NCBI RefSeq assembly: GCF_000379065.1
Contig: NZ_KB900614.1
Coordinates: forward strand, 128,265 to 192,264
Length of the DNA: 64,000 bases
From: Salinispora mooreana
Lineage (GTDB): Bacteria; Actinomycetota; Actinomycetes; Mycobacteriales; Micromonosporaceae
Direction: 5' to 3'
Shown: positions 1 to 9,304 of the stretch, one piece after another
How positions within the stretch are numbered: the stretch's first letter is position 1
Layout of the letters: each line of letters opens with the position of its first letter
The notes under the pieces: model-generated
Told to the model about the DNA's origin: nothing
Databases searched by the model: none
Seen by the model: the letters and a program-made list of their open reading frames with translations, nothing else
Position numbers and translations under genes: made by a program

Positions 1-442
1 TACAGATGAAGCGGGCCCCGTCGTTGATCAGCCGGATCGCCTTGGTGATCGCCTCGAAGCTGTAGGTACGGGTCTCCCCCAGCACCACATAGTCGGGCGC
101 GAAGTCGCTGAGCACGTACCCGACCGCGTGCAGCGCCGTGGTCAGCCCGGCTTCTCCGATCACGTACGCGGTGCCGCCCGGCCGCTGGTCGGCCAGGAAC
201 TGCGCGGTGGCCAACGCGGACGACCAGATCGCGGACTCCGGCACGTCCAGCCCCATCCGGACCAACCGGGCCTGCAGGTCACGCGGGGTGTAGATGGAGT
301 TGTTGGTCAGTACCAGGAACGGCCGGCCGGAGGAGCGCAGCCGGGCGATGAACTCCGGCGCACCGGGCACCGGCTGCCCCTCGTGCACCAGCACCCCGTC
401 CATGTCGGTGAGCCAACTCTGGACAGGCTTACGCTCATTCAT
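1..442 (-). CDS. HAD-superfamily phosphatase, NagD-like (partial, C-terminus outside window)
   Basis: The first 147 codons read from an ATG at 442 and run off the window edge. The N-terminus carries the HAD motif I as DMDGVL, with the nucleophile Asp near residue 13, then a conserved LTNNS motif II typical of the NagD/4-nitrophenylphosphatase branch that acts on small phosphorylated metabolites in the cytoplasm. The gene lies 32 bases after hemH in the same direction and is probably the last gene of the fabG-fabI-hemH run. The substrate cannot be told from the sequence. The lid domain and C-terminal metal-binding Asp motif are not visible because the gene is cut. Confidence 0.85.
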   Translation of the reverse strand, partial: MNERKPVQSWLTDMDGVLVHEGQPVPGAPEFIARLRSSGRPFLVLTNNSIYTPRDLQARLVRMGLDVPESAIWSSALATAQFLADQRPGGTAYVIGEAGLTTALHAVGYVLSDFAPDYVVLGETRTYSFEAITKAIRLINDGARFIC

Positions 443-474
443 CTCGTATCCCTGGTGTCGGGCCGCCGAAGCGG

Positions 475-1506
475 TCAGGAGGGGCGGTGGGCCGGGACGC
501 AGCAGGCCGTCGGGCAGGTGTCCCACATCGGCAGGTCGCCGAGGCGCCGGCGCAGCGTCGCGCCAGCCGGATCGGTACGCTCCCGGACCAGTTCGCGCAC
601 CATCGCCACGAACCGGGGATCGGTGCCCGGCGTGGCGGCGCGGACAAAGTCCAGACCGAGCTGCTTGGCGGTCTCCCGGGCTTCGGTGTCCAGATCCCAC
701 ACCACCTCAAGGTGGTCGGAGACGAACCCGATCGGGCTGATCACCACCCCGGTGACCCCCTGCCCGGGCAGCTCGGCGAGGTGGTCGTTGACATCCGGCT
801 CGAGCCAGGATACCTGCGGGGGCCCGGAACGGCTCTGCCACACCAGGTCGTGGGCCAGGTCCGGGGCAGCGGCGGCGTGTACCAGCCGAGCGGTCTCCGC
901 CAACTGCGCCTCGTATCGGCCACCATGCGGGCCGGCCGCGGCCGCCGCGGCGGTGGGGATCGAGTGGGCGGTGAAGACGATCCGGGTGCTGTCCCGCCGC
1001 GCCGGGCCCAGCTGGGCCAACGCCGTACGCACCGCGTCGGCGTGCGGCTCGACGAACCCGGGGTGATCCCAGAACTGACGGAGCTTGTCGATCACCGGGG
1101 CGTCCGGACCGACCGCCGCGCGGGCGGCGGCGATGTCCTCCTGGTACTGCCGGCAGGAGGAGTACCCACCGAGGGCGCTGGTCACGAAGGCCAGGGCCCG
1201 CTCGACTCCATCGTTGCGCATCTGCGCCACGGTGTCGGCGAGCATCGGGTCCCAGTTCCGGTTGCCCCAATACACCGGCAGGTCAACACCGTTGGCGGCG
1301 AAATCGTCCCGCACCGCGGCGAGCAGTTCCCGACACTGCTGGTTGATCGGCGACACCCCACCGAAGTGCTGGTAATGCTCGGCGACCTCGGCCAGCCGCT
1401 CCGGCGGCACGCCCCGGCCCCGGGTCACGTTCTGCAAGAATGGCATCACGTCCTCGGGCCGCTCGGGCCCACCGAAAGAAACCAGCACCACCGCGTCGTA
1501 CGCCAT
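475..1506 (-). CDS. hemH: Ferrochelatase (coproporphyrin ferrochelatase type)
   Basis: This enzyme inserts ferrous iron into coproporphyrin III in the actinobacterial heme route. The 343-residue protein has the family marks HFGGVSPIN near residue 47, TAHSIP with the catalytic His181, and SPIGFVSDHLEV with the acidic partner Glu267. Cys118 in YSSCRQY and a C-terminal cluster, Cys331, Cys335 and Cys336, match in position the cysteines that bind a [2Fe-2S] cluster in actinobacterial ferrochelatases. The ATG at 1506 gives the usual MAYDAVVLVSFGGPE start. It follows fabI by 103 bases, with a hairpin between them, so expression may be partly uncoupled from the fatty-acid genes. Confidence 0.96.
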   Translation of the reverse strand: MAYDAVVLVSFGGPERPEDVMPFLQNVTRGRGVPPERLAEVAEHYQHFGGVSPINQQCRELLAAVRDDFAANGVDLPVYWGNRNWDPMLADTVAQMRNDGVERALAFVTSALGGYSSCRQYQEDIAAARAAVGPDAPVIDKLRQFWDHPGFVEPHADAVRTALAQLGPARRDSTRIVFTAHSIPTAAAAAAGPHGGRYEAQLAETARLVHAAAAPDLAHDLVWQSRSGPPQVSWLEPDVNDHLAELPGQGVTGVVISPIGFVSDHLEVVWDLDTEARETAKQLGLDFVRAATPGTDPRFVAMVRELVRERTDPAGATLRRRLGDLPMWDTCPTACCVPAHRPS

Positions 1507-1573
1507 GGTCCCATTCTTCCCCGATGCCCCGGTGACCGGACAACGGCCCCAGGGTCACCCGCTGACCTTACGA

Positions 1574-1600
1574 CGGCCCCTGCGCAGACCACAGGGGCCG
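1574..1600 (-). terminator. Hairpin between fabI and hemH
   Basis: A perfect 9-bp inverted repeat (CGGCCCCTG at 1574-1582 with CAGGGGCCG at 1592-1600) and a 9-base loop lies just after the fabI stop. There is no U-tract, as is usual in actinomycetes. It may end or attenuate transcription from fabG-fabI before hemH. Confidence 0.5.
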
Positions 1601-1609
1601 CCGGTCGGA

Positions 1610-2377
1610 TCAGGCGCCGATGGCGTGGTAGCCACCATCGACGTGGACGATCTCGCCGGTGGTCGCCGGAAACCAGTCGGAGAGCAGCGCCAGACAGGCC
1701 CGGGCGGCCGGCTCGGAGTCGGTGAGGCTCCAACCCAGTGGCGCCCGCGCCGACCAGGCATCCTCGAACTGCGCAAAGCCGGGGATCGACTTCGCGGCGA
1801 TGGTACGCAGTGGCCCGGCCGCGACCAGATTGCTGCGGATGCCCTTCGGGCCCAGGTGCAGCGCCAGGTAGCGGCTGGCGGACTCCAGGCCAGCTTTGGC
1901 GACGCCCATCCAGTCGTACACCGGCCACGCCTTGGTGGCGTCGAAGGTGAGCCCGACCACCGCGCCTCCCGGCGCCATCAGCGGCAGCGCCGCGGTGGCG
2001 AGGGCCTGGTACGAGTAGGTCGAGACGTGCACGGCCGTCGCGACGTCCTCCCACGGCGCGTCGAGGAAGCCGCCGCCGAGGCAACTCTGCGGGGCGAAGC
2101 CGATGGAGTGGACGATCCCGTCGAGGCCGTCGACGTGCTCCCGAACCCGGTCGCCGAGCGCGGCCAGGTGCTCGCGATTGGTCACGTCCAGTTCGATTAC
2201 CGGAGCTGGCTTGGGTAGCCGCTTGGCGATCCGCTCGACCAGGGAGAGCCGACCGTAGCCGGTGAGCACCACCTGCGCGCCGTTCTCCTGCGCGAGCCGC
2301 GCCACCGAGAAGGCGATCGAGGCGTCGGTAATGACGCCGGTGACCAGCAGCCGTTTACCGGCGAGCAGTCCTGACAT
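1610..2377 (-). CDS. fabI: Enoyl-[acyl-carrier-protein] reductase, NADH-dependent (InhA/FabI)
   Basis: This enzyme reduces the trans-2-enoyl-ACP double bond in the last step of each FAS-II cycle. The 255-residue protein has the FabI-type cofactor loop TGVITDASIAF near residue 13 in place of the common SDR TGxxxGIG, and the catalytic pair Tyr154-x6-Lys161 (YDWMGVAK), matching Tyr158 and Lys165 of InhA. The C-terminus GEIVHVDGGYHAIGA is typical. The ATG at 2377 has an AGGAG site about 8 bases upstream. It is 14 bases after fabG, the same order as mycobacterial fabG1-inhA. Confidence 0.96.
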   Translation of the reverse strand: MSGLLAGKRLLVTGVITDASIAFSVARLAQENGAQVVLTGYGRLSLVERIAKRLPKPAPVIELDVTNREHLAALGDRVREHVDGLDGIVHSIGFAPQSCLGGGFLDAPWEDVATAVHVSTYSYQALATAALPLMAPGGAVVGLTFDATKAWPVYDWMGVAKAGLESASRYLALHLGPKGIRSNLVAAGPLRTIAAKSIPGFAQFEDAWSARAPLGWSLTDSEPAARACLALLSDWFPATTGEIVHVDGGYHAIGA

Positions 2378-2391
2378 GTCGATGTCTCCTC

Positions 2392-3177
<786 letters not shown>

Positions 3178-3330
3178 TTACCGACAGGTAAGCGCTAGCG
3201 CGCCACGGCACCGACCGCCACCGACACGGTGAAACCCACCCCAACCACCCGGCGACTGTCACCCCCACCCGTCCGCTTCGAAGCCGCACCCACCAGGGTG
3301 TACGATGGCGCCGTTTTGCGAGCCCGCCTT

Positions 3331-3402
3331 ACGACTCGCATCCCTGGGCCCCGCCGACCGCAGGAGGTGATCGCTGTGCGAGATAGCGATCCTCCGAGTC
3401 GT
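3331..3402 (+). promoter_or_regulatory. Hairpin that buries a near-perfect Shine-Dalgarno site (candidate cis-regulatory leader)
   Basis: AGGAGGTGATC at 3362-3372 is an 11-base match to the complement of the 16S rRNA 3' end, an unusually strong ribosome site. It pairs within the same strand: GGAGG (3363-3367) with CCTCC (3391-3395) and ATCGCT (3370-3375) with AGCGAT (3385-3390), with a 2-base bulge and a GTG start codon opening the 9-base loop. A competing outer helix joins ACGACTCG (3331-3338) to CGAGTCGT (3395-3402), sharing base 3395. This arrangement could switch translation of the short frame that follows. It matches no RNA class I can name. Confidence 0.5.
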
Positions 3403-3438
3403 GGCCGGGCCGACCGTCAGCCCGCTGAGTCCCGTTAG
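3376..3438 (+). CDS. Possible 20-residue leader peptide
   Basis: A GTG at 3376, 8 bases after a consensus AGGAGG, opens a 21-codon frame ending in TAG at 3438. The peptide is Arg/Ser/Pro/Asp rich with no membrane segment. Because start and ribosome site sit in a stable hairpin and a second small frame lies 166 bases downstream, it could be a regulatory upstream frame. It has no recognisable homology, and only the quality of the ribosome site supports it. Confidence 0.35.
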   Translation: MRDSDPPSRGRADRQPAESR

Positions 3439-3604
3439 CACGGCTGACCAGACCCGCTCCCTCGCGTAACCCGAGTGCCGGCCCCACGCCGGGCCGATCA
3501 CCGGGTGGCGATCGGAGCTGCCGGCCACGACTGTGTGTGCGCGTTCTGACCGTCCTTCCGCGGGCCTCGACGCCCGCTCCCAGTCGCCACCGGAGCCGAT
3601 TCCC

Positions 3605-3691
3605 ATGAACCGTTACGTCGCCCCCCTGGGCTTCATCCTGGCCGCGGTCTGGGTGGCCGTCCTCTTCGTCCTGGCCGGCGGCGGTCACTGA
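3605..3691 (+). CDS. Small single-pass membrane peptide, 28 residues
   Basis: The ATG at 3605 follows GGAG with 9 bases of spacing and opens a 28-residue frame. It begins MNRYVAPLG and is otherwise almost one hydrophobic helix (FILAAVWVAVLFVLAGGG) before a terminal His. It sits alone on the plus strand between fabG and the VWA gene, which both run the other way. The clean ribosome site and full-length transmembrane composition argue it is real. The function is unknown; small peptides of this kind often bind larger membrane proteins, but nothing here names a partner. Confidence 0.6.
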   Translation: MNRYVAPLGFILAAVWVAVLFVLAGGGH

Positions 3692-3731
3692 CCGCTACCA
3701 CATCCCAGCCCGGACGCCGCCAACGGTGGCG

Positions 3732-4682
3732 TCAGACGATCCGGGAGGACCACAACAGACTGGTCGCCCCGGCACAGAGCGCCAGCAGCAGCGCCACCCC
3801 GACGTACCACTGAGTGATCTCGCGCGGTTCGGTCCGGAACCCGATCGACGAGCCCATGTCCTGGTAGACCTGCTTCAGCTCGCTCACCGAGGCCGCCTCG
3901 TAGAAGTACCCGTCGGTCGTCTCCGCCAGATCCGCCAGGGCGAGCCGGTCCACCGGCACCCGTTGGCGTTGGCCACCGATGTCGACCTGACCGCCGTCGG
4001 TCCCGAAGGCGATCGTGGAGACCGCCACGTTCGCCGCCTGCGCCGCCGCGGCGGCCTCCTCGACCGACCGGCCCGACGTGCGATAGCCGTCGGAGAGCAA
4101 CACGATCCGGGCCGGCGGAATCCCCGCCGCGCCGTCGGCCGGCACCGACCGAATCGCCTCCAGACAGGTGAAGACCGCCTCCCCGGTCGCCGTCGACTCG
4201 GCCAGCGCCAAGCCGTTGATGGCGGTGGCCACGGCCTGCCGGTCCTTGGTCGGCGACACCAGCACGTTGGCCGCCTTCGCGAACGAGACCAGCCCAAGGT
4301 TGTAGCTGGCCGGCAGCTCGGCGATGAACTGCTGCGCCGCCTCCTTGGCCGCCGCCAGCCGGTTCGGGGCCACATCGTCGGCCTGCATGGAGAGGGAGAC
4401 GTCGACAGCGAGCATGACGGTGGCCCGTTCCAGGGGCTGCCGGGTGTCGATCGACGGCCGGGCCAACGCCGTGGCGAGCACCAGCAGGCAGAGGAGGAAC
4501 GCGGTCGCCGGTACGTGCCGACGCCACCCGAGCCCCTTCGGCGCGATCGTACGCAGCAGCTCCACATTCGTGAACCGCAGCGCGTATGCCCGGCGGTGCA
4601 GCTGCCGCCACACGTACAGCCCGGCGAGGGCGAAGACCGGCAGCACGGCCAGGAGCCACCACGGTTGCAGAAAACGAATCAT
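3732..4682 (-). CDS. VWA-domain membrane protein (BatA-like)
   Basis: This 316-residue protein has two N-terminal transmembrane segments (about 8-25 and 58-74), a von Willebrand factor A domain with the metal-binding MIDAS residues Asp94-x-Ser96-x-Ser98, and a final transmembrane segment near 290-308. This is the Bat/Aerotolerance layout, in which the VWA domain faces out and is held at both ends. It overlaps the upstream DUF58 gene by 4 bases and forms one unit with the MoxR ATPase. Such trios are thought to act as chaperone-like systems that mature or assemble protein complexes; the target here is unknown. It corresponds in position to Rv1481 of M. tuberculosis. Confidence 0.9.
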   Translation of the reverse strand: MIRFLQPWWLLAVLPVFALAGLYVWRQLHRRAYALRFTNVELLRTIAPKGLGWRRHVPATAFLLCLLVLATALARPSIDTRQPLERATVMLAVDVSLSMQADDVAPNRLAAAKEAAQQFIAELPASYNLGLVSFAKAANVLVSPTKDRQAVATAINGLALAESTATGEAVFTCLEAIRSVPADGAAGIPPARIVLLSDGYRTSGRSVEEAAAAAQAANVAVSTIAFGTDGGQVDIGGQRQRVPVDRLALADLAETTDGYFYEAASVSELKQVYQDMGSSIGFRTEPREITQWYVGVALLLALCAGATSLLWSSRIV

Positions 4683-5680
4683 CGTGTCGTCCCCCGGTTG
4701 CGGGTGTGCCGCTGCGCGGCGACGAAGCGCACCATGTCCAGCAGCCAGTCGCGGTCAGTGCGCAGTCTCAGGTGGGCAGCGCCCCCGGCGCGTAGCGCCG
4801 CGGTGATCTCCGCCCGCTGGGCGGCAGCCGCCTCGGCGTAGCGGCGGCGCAGCCGTGGGTCGCCGGTCCGTACCTCATGCAGTTCGCCGGTCTCCGGGTC
4901 CACCACCGGCAGTACGCCCACGTCGGGCAGCTCCAGCTCACGCGGATCGAGTACCTCGATGGCCAGCACGTCGTGGCGTACTCGTAGCTTGCGCAGCGGC
5001 CGGGCCCACTGGGCCGGCGGCGCCAGGAAGTCGGAGACGATGACCGCCACACCACGCCGCCGAGGCGGCCGGTTCAACTGGTCCACCAGGGCGCCGAGGT
5101 CGCCGCGGCCGGGCCGGATCTCGGTGCCGGCGACGGCCCGGACCAGGGCCTGCACCTCCCGTCGACCCGAGCGAGCGGGCAGCCGGATGAAACGGCCGGG
5201 TCCGGCCGCCGGCACGTCCCGACCAGCGGCGGCCGGCTCGCTCCCGGTGCCGATCACCGCGCCGATCCGGTTGCCGCCCCGGCTGGTCAGGTGCGCCAAC
5301 GCCGCGGCGGCGGCCACCACCACGTCCCGCTTGAGCCAGCGGCCGGTGCCGAAGTCGAGGCTGGCCGAGAGGTCCACCGCGAGCCACGTCTCCAGTTCCC
5401 GGTCAGCCACCGTGCGCCGCACGTGCGGCATCGTGGTACGCGCCGTGACCGGCCAGTCCATCCGTCGAACGTCGTCACCCGGACGGTATTCGCGCGAGTC
5501 CCCCGCCTCGCTACCCGGACCGGGCAGCAGGCCGACGTAGTCGCCCTGGAGCAGACCGTCGAGCTTGCGGGTGACGAGCAGGTGCAACCGGGACAGGGTG
5601 GCCTCGGTACGCCTACGGGCGGTGGGGTCGACGGATTCGCGGCCGGTGGTGTCGGTTGACCGACGGACGGGTGGGGTCAC
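4679..5680 (-). CDS. DUF58 domain protein
   Basis: I chose the GTG at 5680 because its GTGA overlaps the moxR stop codon, a sign of translational coupling; a GTG 18 bases upstream is also possible. The 333-residue product has the DUF58 signature REYRPGDDVRRMDW near residue 70, then a degenerate VWA-like stretch (AVDLSASLDFG). The family nearly always sits beside MoxR ATPases and VWA proteins, as here. No membrane segment is apparent, so it is probably a soluble or peripheral link between MoxR and the membrane VWA protein. The exact role is unknown. Confidence 0.9.
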   Translation of the reverse strand: MTPPVRRSTDTTGRESVDPTARRRTEATLSRLHLLVTRKLDGLLQGDYVGLLPGPGSEAGDSREYRPGDDVRRMDWPVTARTTMPHVRRTVADRELETWLAVDLSASLDFGTGRWLKRDVVVAAAAALAHLTSRGGNRIGAVIGTGSEPAAAGRDVPAAGPGRFIRLPARSGRREVQALVRAVAGTEIRPGRGDLGALVDQLNRPPRRRGVAVIVSDFLAPPAQWARPLRKLRVRHDVLAIEVLDPRELELPDVGVLPVVDPETGELHEVRTGDPRLRRRYAEAAAAQRAEITAALRAGGAAHLRLRTDRDWLLDMVRFVAAQRHTRNRGTTR

Positions 5681-6777
5681 GGCTGCTGCCCAGGCCACCC
5701 AGCACCAGGCGGCACCCCGGCCGGGGCAGGGCTGGCCTGCTGGCGTGGTGCCACCGAGGGCAGTGGGATCGTCGCCAGCACCCGGCCGACGACGTGGTCG
5801 GCTGGCACCTCGTCGGCGAGCGCGTCGTAGCTCAGCACCAGCCGGTGGCGCAGGATGTCGGGCGCGATGTCCTGCACGTCCTGGGGTAACGCGTAGTCCC
5901 GGCCGCGTAGCAGTGCCAGGGCCCGGGTGGCGCGGACCAGGCCGAGCGAGGCTCGTGGGCTCGCCCCGTACTGGATGTGCTGGGCGACGTCGGGCATGCC
6001 GTGCTCGGCGGGGCTCCGGGTGGCCAGCACCAGCCGAACCGCGTAGTCGATCAGGGCATTGTGCACGAAGACCTGGTCCGCCTTGCGTTGTAGCCCGACC
6101 AGGTCGGCGGTGGTGAGCACCGGGGCGGGTTCCGGTGGCGCCACGCCCATCCGGTAGACGATCTCCCGCTCCTCGGCGGCTGTCGGGTAGCCGACGACGA
6201 TCTTCATGAGGAAGCGGTCCCGTTGTGCCTCCGGCAACGGGTAGACGCCCTCCTGCTCGATCGGGTTCTGGGTGGCCATCACGAGGAACGGGTCCGGCAC
6301 CTGGTGCGTCTGGCCACCGATCGAGACCTGCCGCTCACCCATCACTTCCAGGAGCGCCGACTGCACCTTCGCGGGCGCCCGGTTGATCTCGTCGGCGAGG
6401 AGAAAGTTGACGAACACCGGCCCCAGTTCGACATCGAACTTCTCGCTCGACTGCCGGTAGATCCGGGTGCCCATGATGTCCGCCGGGACCAGGTCGGGCG
6501 TGAACTGCACCCGGCCGAACGACCCGCCGACCACCGTGGCGAGGGTGTCCGCGGCGAGTGTCTTCGCCACCCCCGGTACCCCCTCCAGCAGGCAGTGCCC
6601 CCGCGCGAGCAGCGCGACGATCATCCGCTCGACCATCCGGTCCTGCCCGACGATCACCCGCTTGACCTCGAACAGCGCCCGTTCCAGCAGGGTGGCGTCC
6701 GCGGCCGGGGTGCTCTGCGGAGACGGCGGGGTCGACCCGTCGGAGGTCCTGGCATCGGGCGTGCTCGGCTGGGCCAC
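5677..6777 (-). CDS. moxR: MoxR-family AAA+ ATPase
   Basis: The 366-residue product carries Walker A as GVPGVAKT, Walker B as LLADEINRAP, sensor 1 as ATQNP and the RDRFLMK arginine-finger region, all in family order, followed by the C-terminal lid domain. I chose the GTG at 6777, which follows GGAGG closely; a longer frame opening at 6831 has an atypical N-terminus. MoxR ATPases act with VWA partners to remodel or activate client complexes. The gene heads the moxR-DUF58-VWA operon and its end overlaps DUF58 by 4 bases. The protein is very similar in layout to mycobacterial MoxR1. Confidence 0.94.
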   Translation of the reverse strand: MAQPSTPDARTSDGSTPPSPQSTPAADATLLERALFEVKRVIVGQDRMVERMIVALLARGHCLLEGVPGVAKTLAADTLATVVGGSFGRVQFTPDLVPADIMGTRIYRQSSEKFDVELGPVFVNFLLADEINRAPAKVQSALLEVMGERQVSIGGQTHQVPDPFLVMATQNPIEQEGVYPLPEAQRDRFLMKIVVGYPTAAEEREIVYRMGVAPPEPAPVLTTADLVGLQRKADQVFVHNALIDYAVRLVLATRSPAEHGMPDVAQHIQYGASPRASLGLVRATRALALLRGRDYALPQDVQDIAPDILRHRLVLSYDALADEVPADHVVGRVLATIPLPSVAPRQQASPAPAGVPPGAGWPGQQP

Positions 6778-7018
6778 CGGTCCTCCACAGCATGATCGGT
6801 ACTCGGGGTGTGGTGCGTACAAGACTGACATGATCGGTGGCGGTACGTGGCGGCGGCGAACCCCCGCTTCCCGCCCCGCGGTCCGATCCGCCGAACTCGC
6901 CGTCAGCGGGGTAGACAGCTATCGGTACGGGACGTGTACGATTCACCCGTCGCCGGGCGGCTCCCCCCGTGGTCGCCCGGCGCTCACGCTTCTCCCCGGC
7001 CACCTTAGACTGGCCGGG

Positions 7019-7243
7019 ATGGATACCCCAGCAACCCCTGCCCTGGTCTGCTCAGCTCGTGGCTGTGCGGCCCCCGCCCGGTGGGCGCTGCGGTGGAACA
7101 ATCCCCGCCTACACGACGCGACGCGACGTAAGACCTGGCTCGCCTGCCCCGAGCACCGGGTGACGCTCGGCGACTTCCTCAGCGCCCGGGGCTTCCTCCG
7201 CGAGGTTGCTCCGACGGCCGAATCACCTACTCTCGACTCGTGA
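7019..7243 (+). CDS. Small conserved actinobacterial protein with paired Cys residues
   Basis: The ATG at 7019 opens a 74-residue frame containing a Cys-x4-Cys (CSARGC), a WALRWNNP segment and a later CPEH, which together look like a small zinc-binding fold. Related short proteins occur widely in actinobacteria, sometimes under the misleading label acetone carboxylase. The gene is followed after 22 bases by two PH-domain membrane proteins on the same strand and is probably cotranscribed with them. The function is unknown. Confidence 0.7.
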   Translation: MDTPATPALVCSARGCAAPARWALRWNNPRLHDATRRKTWLACPEHRVTLGDFLSARGFLREVAPTAESPTLDS

Positions 7244-7265
7244 ACGCGCACAACGGAACCGCACG

Positions 7266-7814
7266 GTGACCGGCGACGACCAGGCCGGGCTCCCGCCCGC
7301 TGCCCCACCACCGACCGGTCCCCCACCCGGTCCGCTGGAGCCCTGGCCGGAGACCGTCCGCTGGCAGTCCGTCTCCACCGACCTGATCTGGGTTGAGTTG
7401 CTGCGACTGGCCGCGCTGATCGTCATCGTGCTGGCCGGGCTGGCAGTGGGGTGGGCGATCAGCGGCCAGGCGGTGTTCGGGGTGGCCCTCACCGGAGTGC
7501 TCCTGCTGACCGCGCTACGGACGGTCACCATCGCACGGGCCGTACGTGCGTGGGGGTACGCCGAACGCGAGGATGACCTGCTGGTCCGACACGGCCTGCT
7601 GGTGCGCCGGCTCTCCATCGTCCCGTACTCGCGGATGCAGTTCGTTGATGTCAGCGCCGGCCCGCTGGAACGGGCCTTCAACCTGGCTACCGTCCAACTG
7701 CACACGGCGGCGGCGGCCACCGACGCTCGAGTGCCGGGGCTACGCCCGGCGGAGGCGTCCCGCCTCCGCGACCGCCTCACCGCGCTCGGCCGCGATCGGG
7801 CGGAGGGTTTGTGA
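7266..7814 (+). CDS. PH-domain (bPH2/DUF304) membrane protein, YdbS-like
   Basis: I prefer the GTG at 7266, which gives 182 residues and begins after the previous stop; a start at 7206 would overlap it. After a Pro-rich N-terminus there are two adjacent transmembrane helices (about 42-85) followed by a single bacterial PH domain containing VRHGLLVRRLSIVPYSRMQFVD-type sequence. This is the YdbS family, normally paired with a larger multi-PH partner. The stop overlaps the next start (GTGA at 7811). The biochemical role is not settled; membrane stress or export has been suggested for the family. Confidence 0.85.
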   Translation: MTGDDQAGLPPAAPPPTGPPPGPLEPWPETVRWQSVSTDLIWVELLRLAALIVIVLAGLAVGWAISGQAVFGVALTGVLLLTALRTVTIARAVRAWGYAEREDDLLVRHGLLVRRLSIVPYSRMQFVDVSAGPLERAFNLATVQLHTAAAATDARVPGLRPAEASRLRDRLTALGRDRAEGL

Positions 7815-9268
7815 GCGAGCCGGCCGCGCGAGACCCAGAAGAGACCCGACCACCGGACCCACCGCCGCACCCCGGGGGGTATCCACCCACCCCGCCACCG
7901 CACCCCGGCTGGTACCCAGCGGCCGGCATGCCCACCCCACCGGTGCCCCCGCCCACCGAGCGCCGGCAGCGGCTACACCCGCTCTCCCCCGCGTTGCACG
8001 GCGCCAAGTCGCTGGTCGTGGTCATCGCCGCGCTCTCCTGGTCGACGTTGTCCCGGGTCGGCGTCGGCTGGTTCGCGGTGCTGGCGGTGGTGCTGGCGAT
8101 CGGCGCCACCGTGCTCGCGGTGGTCAGCTGGTACAACACCGGCTATCACGTCGTGGACCGCGAACTGCGGGTACACGAGGGCCTACTCTGGCGACGCATC
8201 CGGGCGATCCCGCTGGAGCGGCTCCAGGCCGTGGAGGTGGTTCGGCCGTTACTCGCCCAGCTCACCGGATTGGCGGAGCTGCGCCTCGAGGTGGTCGGCG
8301 GCGGCAAGACCGAGGCACCGCTGGCCTATCTCAGCGTGGCCGACGCCGCCGCCCTGCGACAGCGGCTGCTCGCGTTGGCCGGTCCGCAACCGGAGGCCGC
8401 CGCCCTGGCACCCGGCACGCCGCAGGTCTGGCCGGAGGCGACGCCCCCCGGCGAACCACTGCACGTCGTCCGGAACACAGACCTGTTACTGAGCCAGCTC
8501 CTCACCCCACAGACCTTCATGATCCCGTTCGGGGTGGTCTTCGTGGCGACGCAGTTCCTCTCCGGGGATTCCTGGTCGTTCGTCGCGGTGGCGAGCACGT
8601 TGACCGCGATGGCCGGGGTGCTGCTACAGCCGATCCGCCGAGTGCTGGACAACTGGAACTTCCAGCTTGCTCGTGATGTCGACACCCTGCGGACCCGCAA
8701 CGGACTGCTGGAGACCCGGGCGCAGACCGTGCCGCTACACCGGGTACAGGCGGTCGGTGCGACCTGGCCGCTGCTGTGGCGGGCGAAGGGCTGGCTGCGG
8801 CTGCGGCTGGAGGTGGCCGGCTACTCGACGGGGGAAATTGATGTGCGCAACCGACCAGACCAGCTTCTCCCGGTCGGTCAGCAACCGGTCGCCGAGGCGA
8901 TCCTCGCCGAGGTGCTGCCCGGGGTACGCCTTGACGACCTGCCGCTGACCACACCTCCGCCCCGGGCTCGCTGGCTGAACCCGTTGAGTCAGCCGGTGCT
9001 CGGTGCCGGGCTGCACGAGCGGGTGTTCGCGGTCCGCTCCGGCCTGCTCACCCGCCAGATCGTGGTCGTGCCGTACGCGCGGATCCAGAGCGTACGAGTG
9101 GTGCAGGGGCCGGTGCAGCGACGATTGGGGCTGGCGACGGTGCACGCGGACACCGCCGGCGGCGCCGGGGCCGCCGCCAGCGACCGAGCGGTCGCCGAGG
9201 CGTGGGCCCTGGCCGCCGAGCTAACCGCACGCGCGCACCAGGCGCGCCGCGCCAACCGGCCGCAGTAG
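7811..9268 (+). CDS. Multi-PH-domain membrane protein, YdbT-like
   Basis: This 485-residue protein starts with about 50 Pro-rich residues, then shows two pairs of transmembrane helices (about 65-105 and 230-265), each followed by a bPH2 domain, and a third PH-like unit at about 385-470 (VRSGLLTRQIVVVPYARIQS). The repeated pattern of GLL-x-R-x-IPLxRLQ is clear in all three. It overlaps the YdbS-like gene by 4 bases, giving the usual YdbS-YdbT pair. The two probably form one membrane complex. Its function is not established. Confidence 0.87.
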   Translation: MSEPAARDPEETRPPDPPPHPGGYPPTPPPHPGWYPAAGMPTPPVPPPTERRQRLHPLSPALHGAKSLVVVIAALSWSTLSRVGVGWFAVLAVVLAIGATVLAVVSWYNTGYHVVDRELRVHEGLLWRRIRAIPLERLQAVEVVRPLLAQLTGLAELRLEVVGGGKTEAPLAYLSVADAAALRQRLLALAGPQPEAAALAPGTPQVWPEATPPGEPLHVVRNTDLLLSQLLTPQTFMIPFGVVFVATQFLSGDSWSFVAVASTLTAMAGVLLQPIRRVLDNWNFQLARDVDTLRTRNGLLETRAQTVPLHRVQAVGATWPLLWRAKGWLRLRLEVAGYSTGEIDVRNRPDQLLPVGQQPVAEAILAEVLPGVRLDDLPLTTPPPRARWLNPLSQPVLGAGLHERVFAVRSGLLTRQIVVVPYARIQSVRVVQGPVQRRLGLATVHADTAGGAGAAASDRAVAEAWALAAELTARAHQARRANRPQ

Positions 9269-9304
9269 TGAGCGGCTGGTCCAGGTAGCGAAGCTCGGCG
9301 CCGA

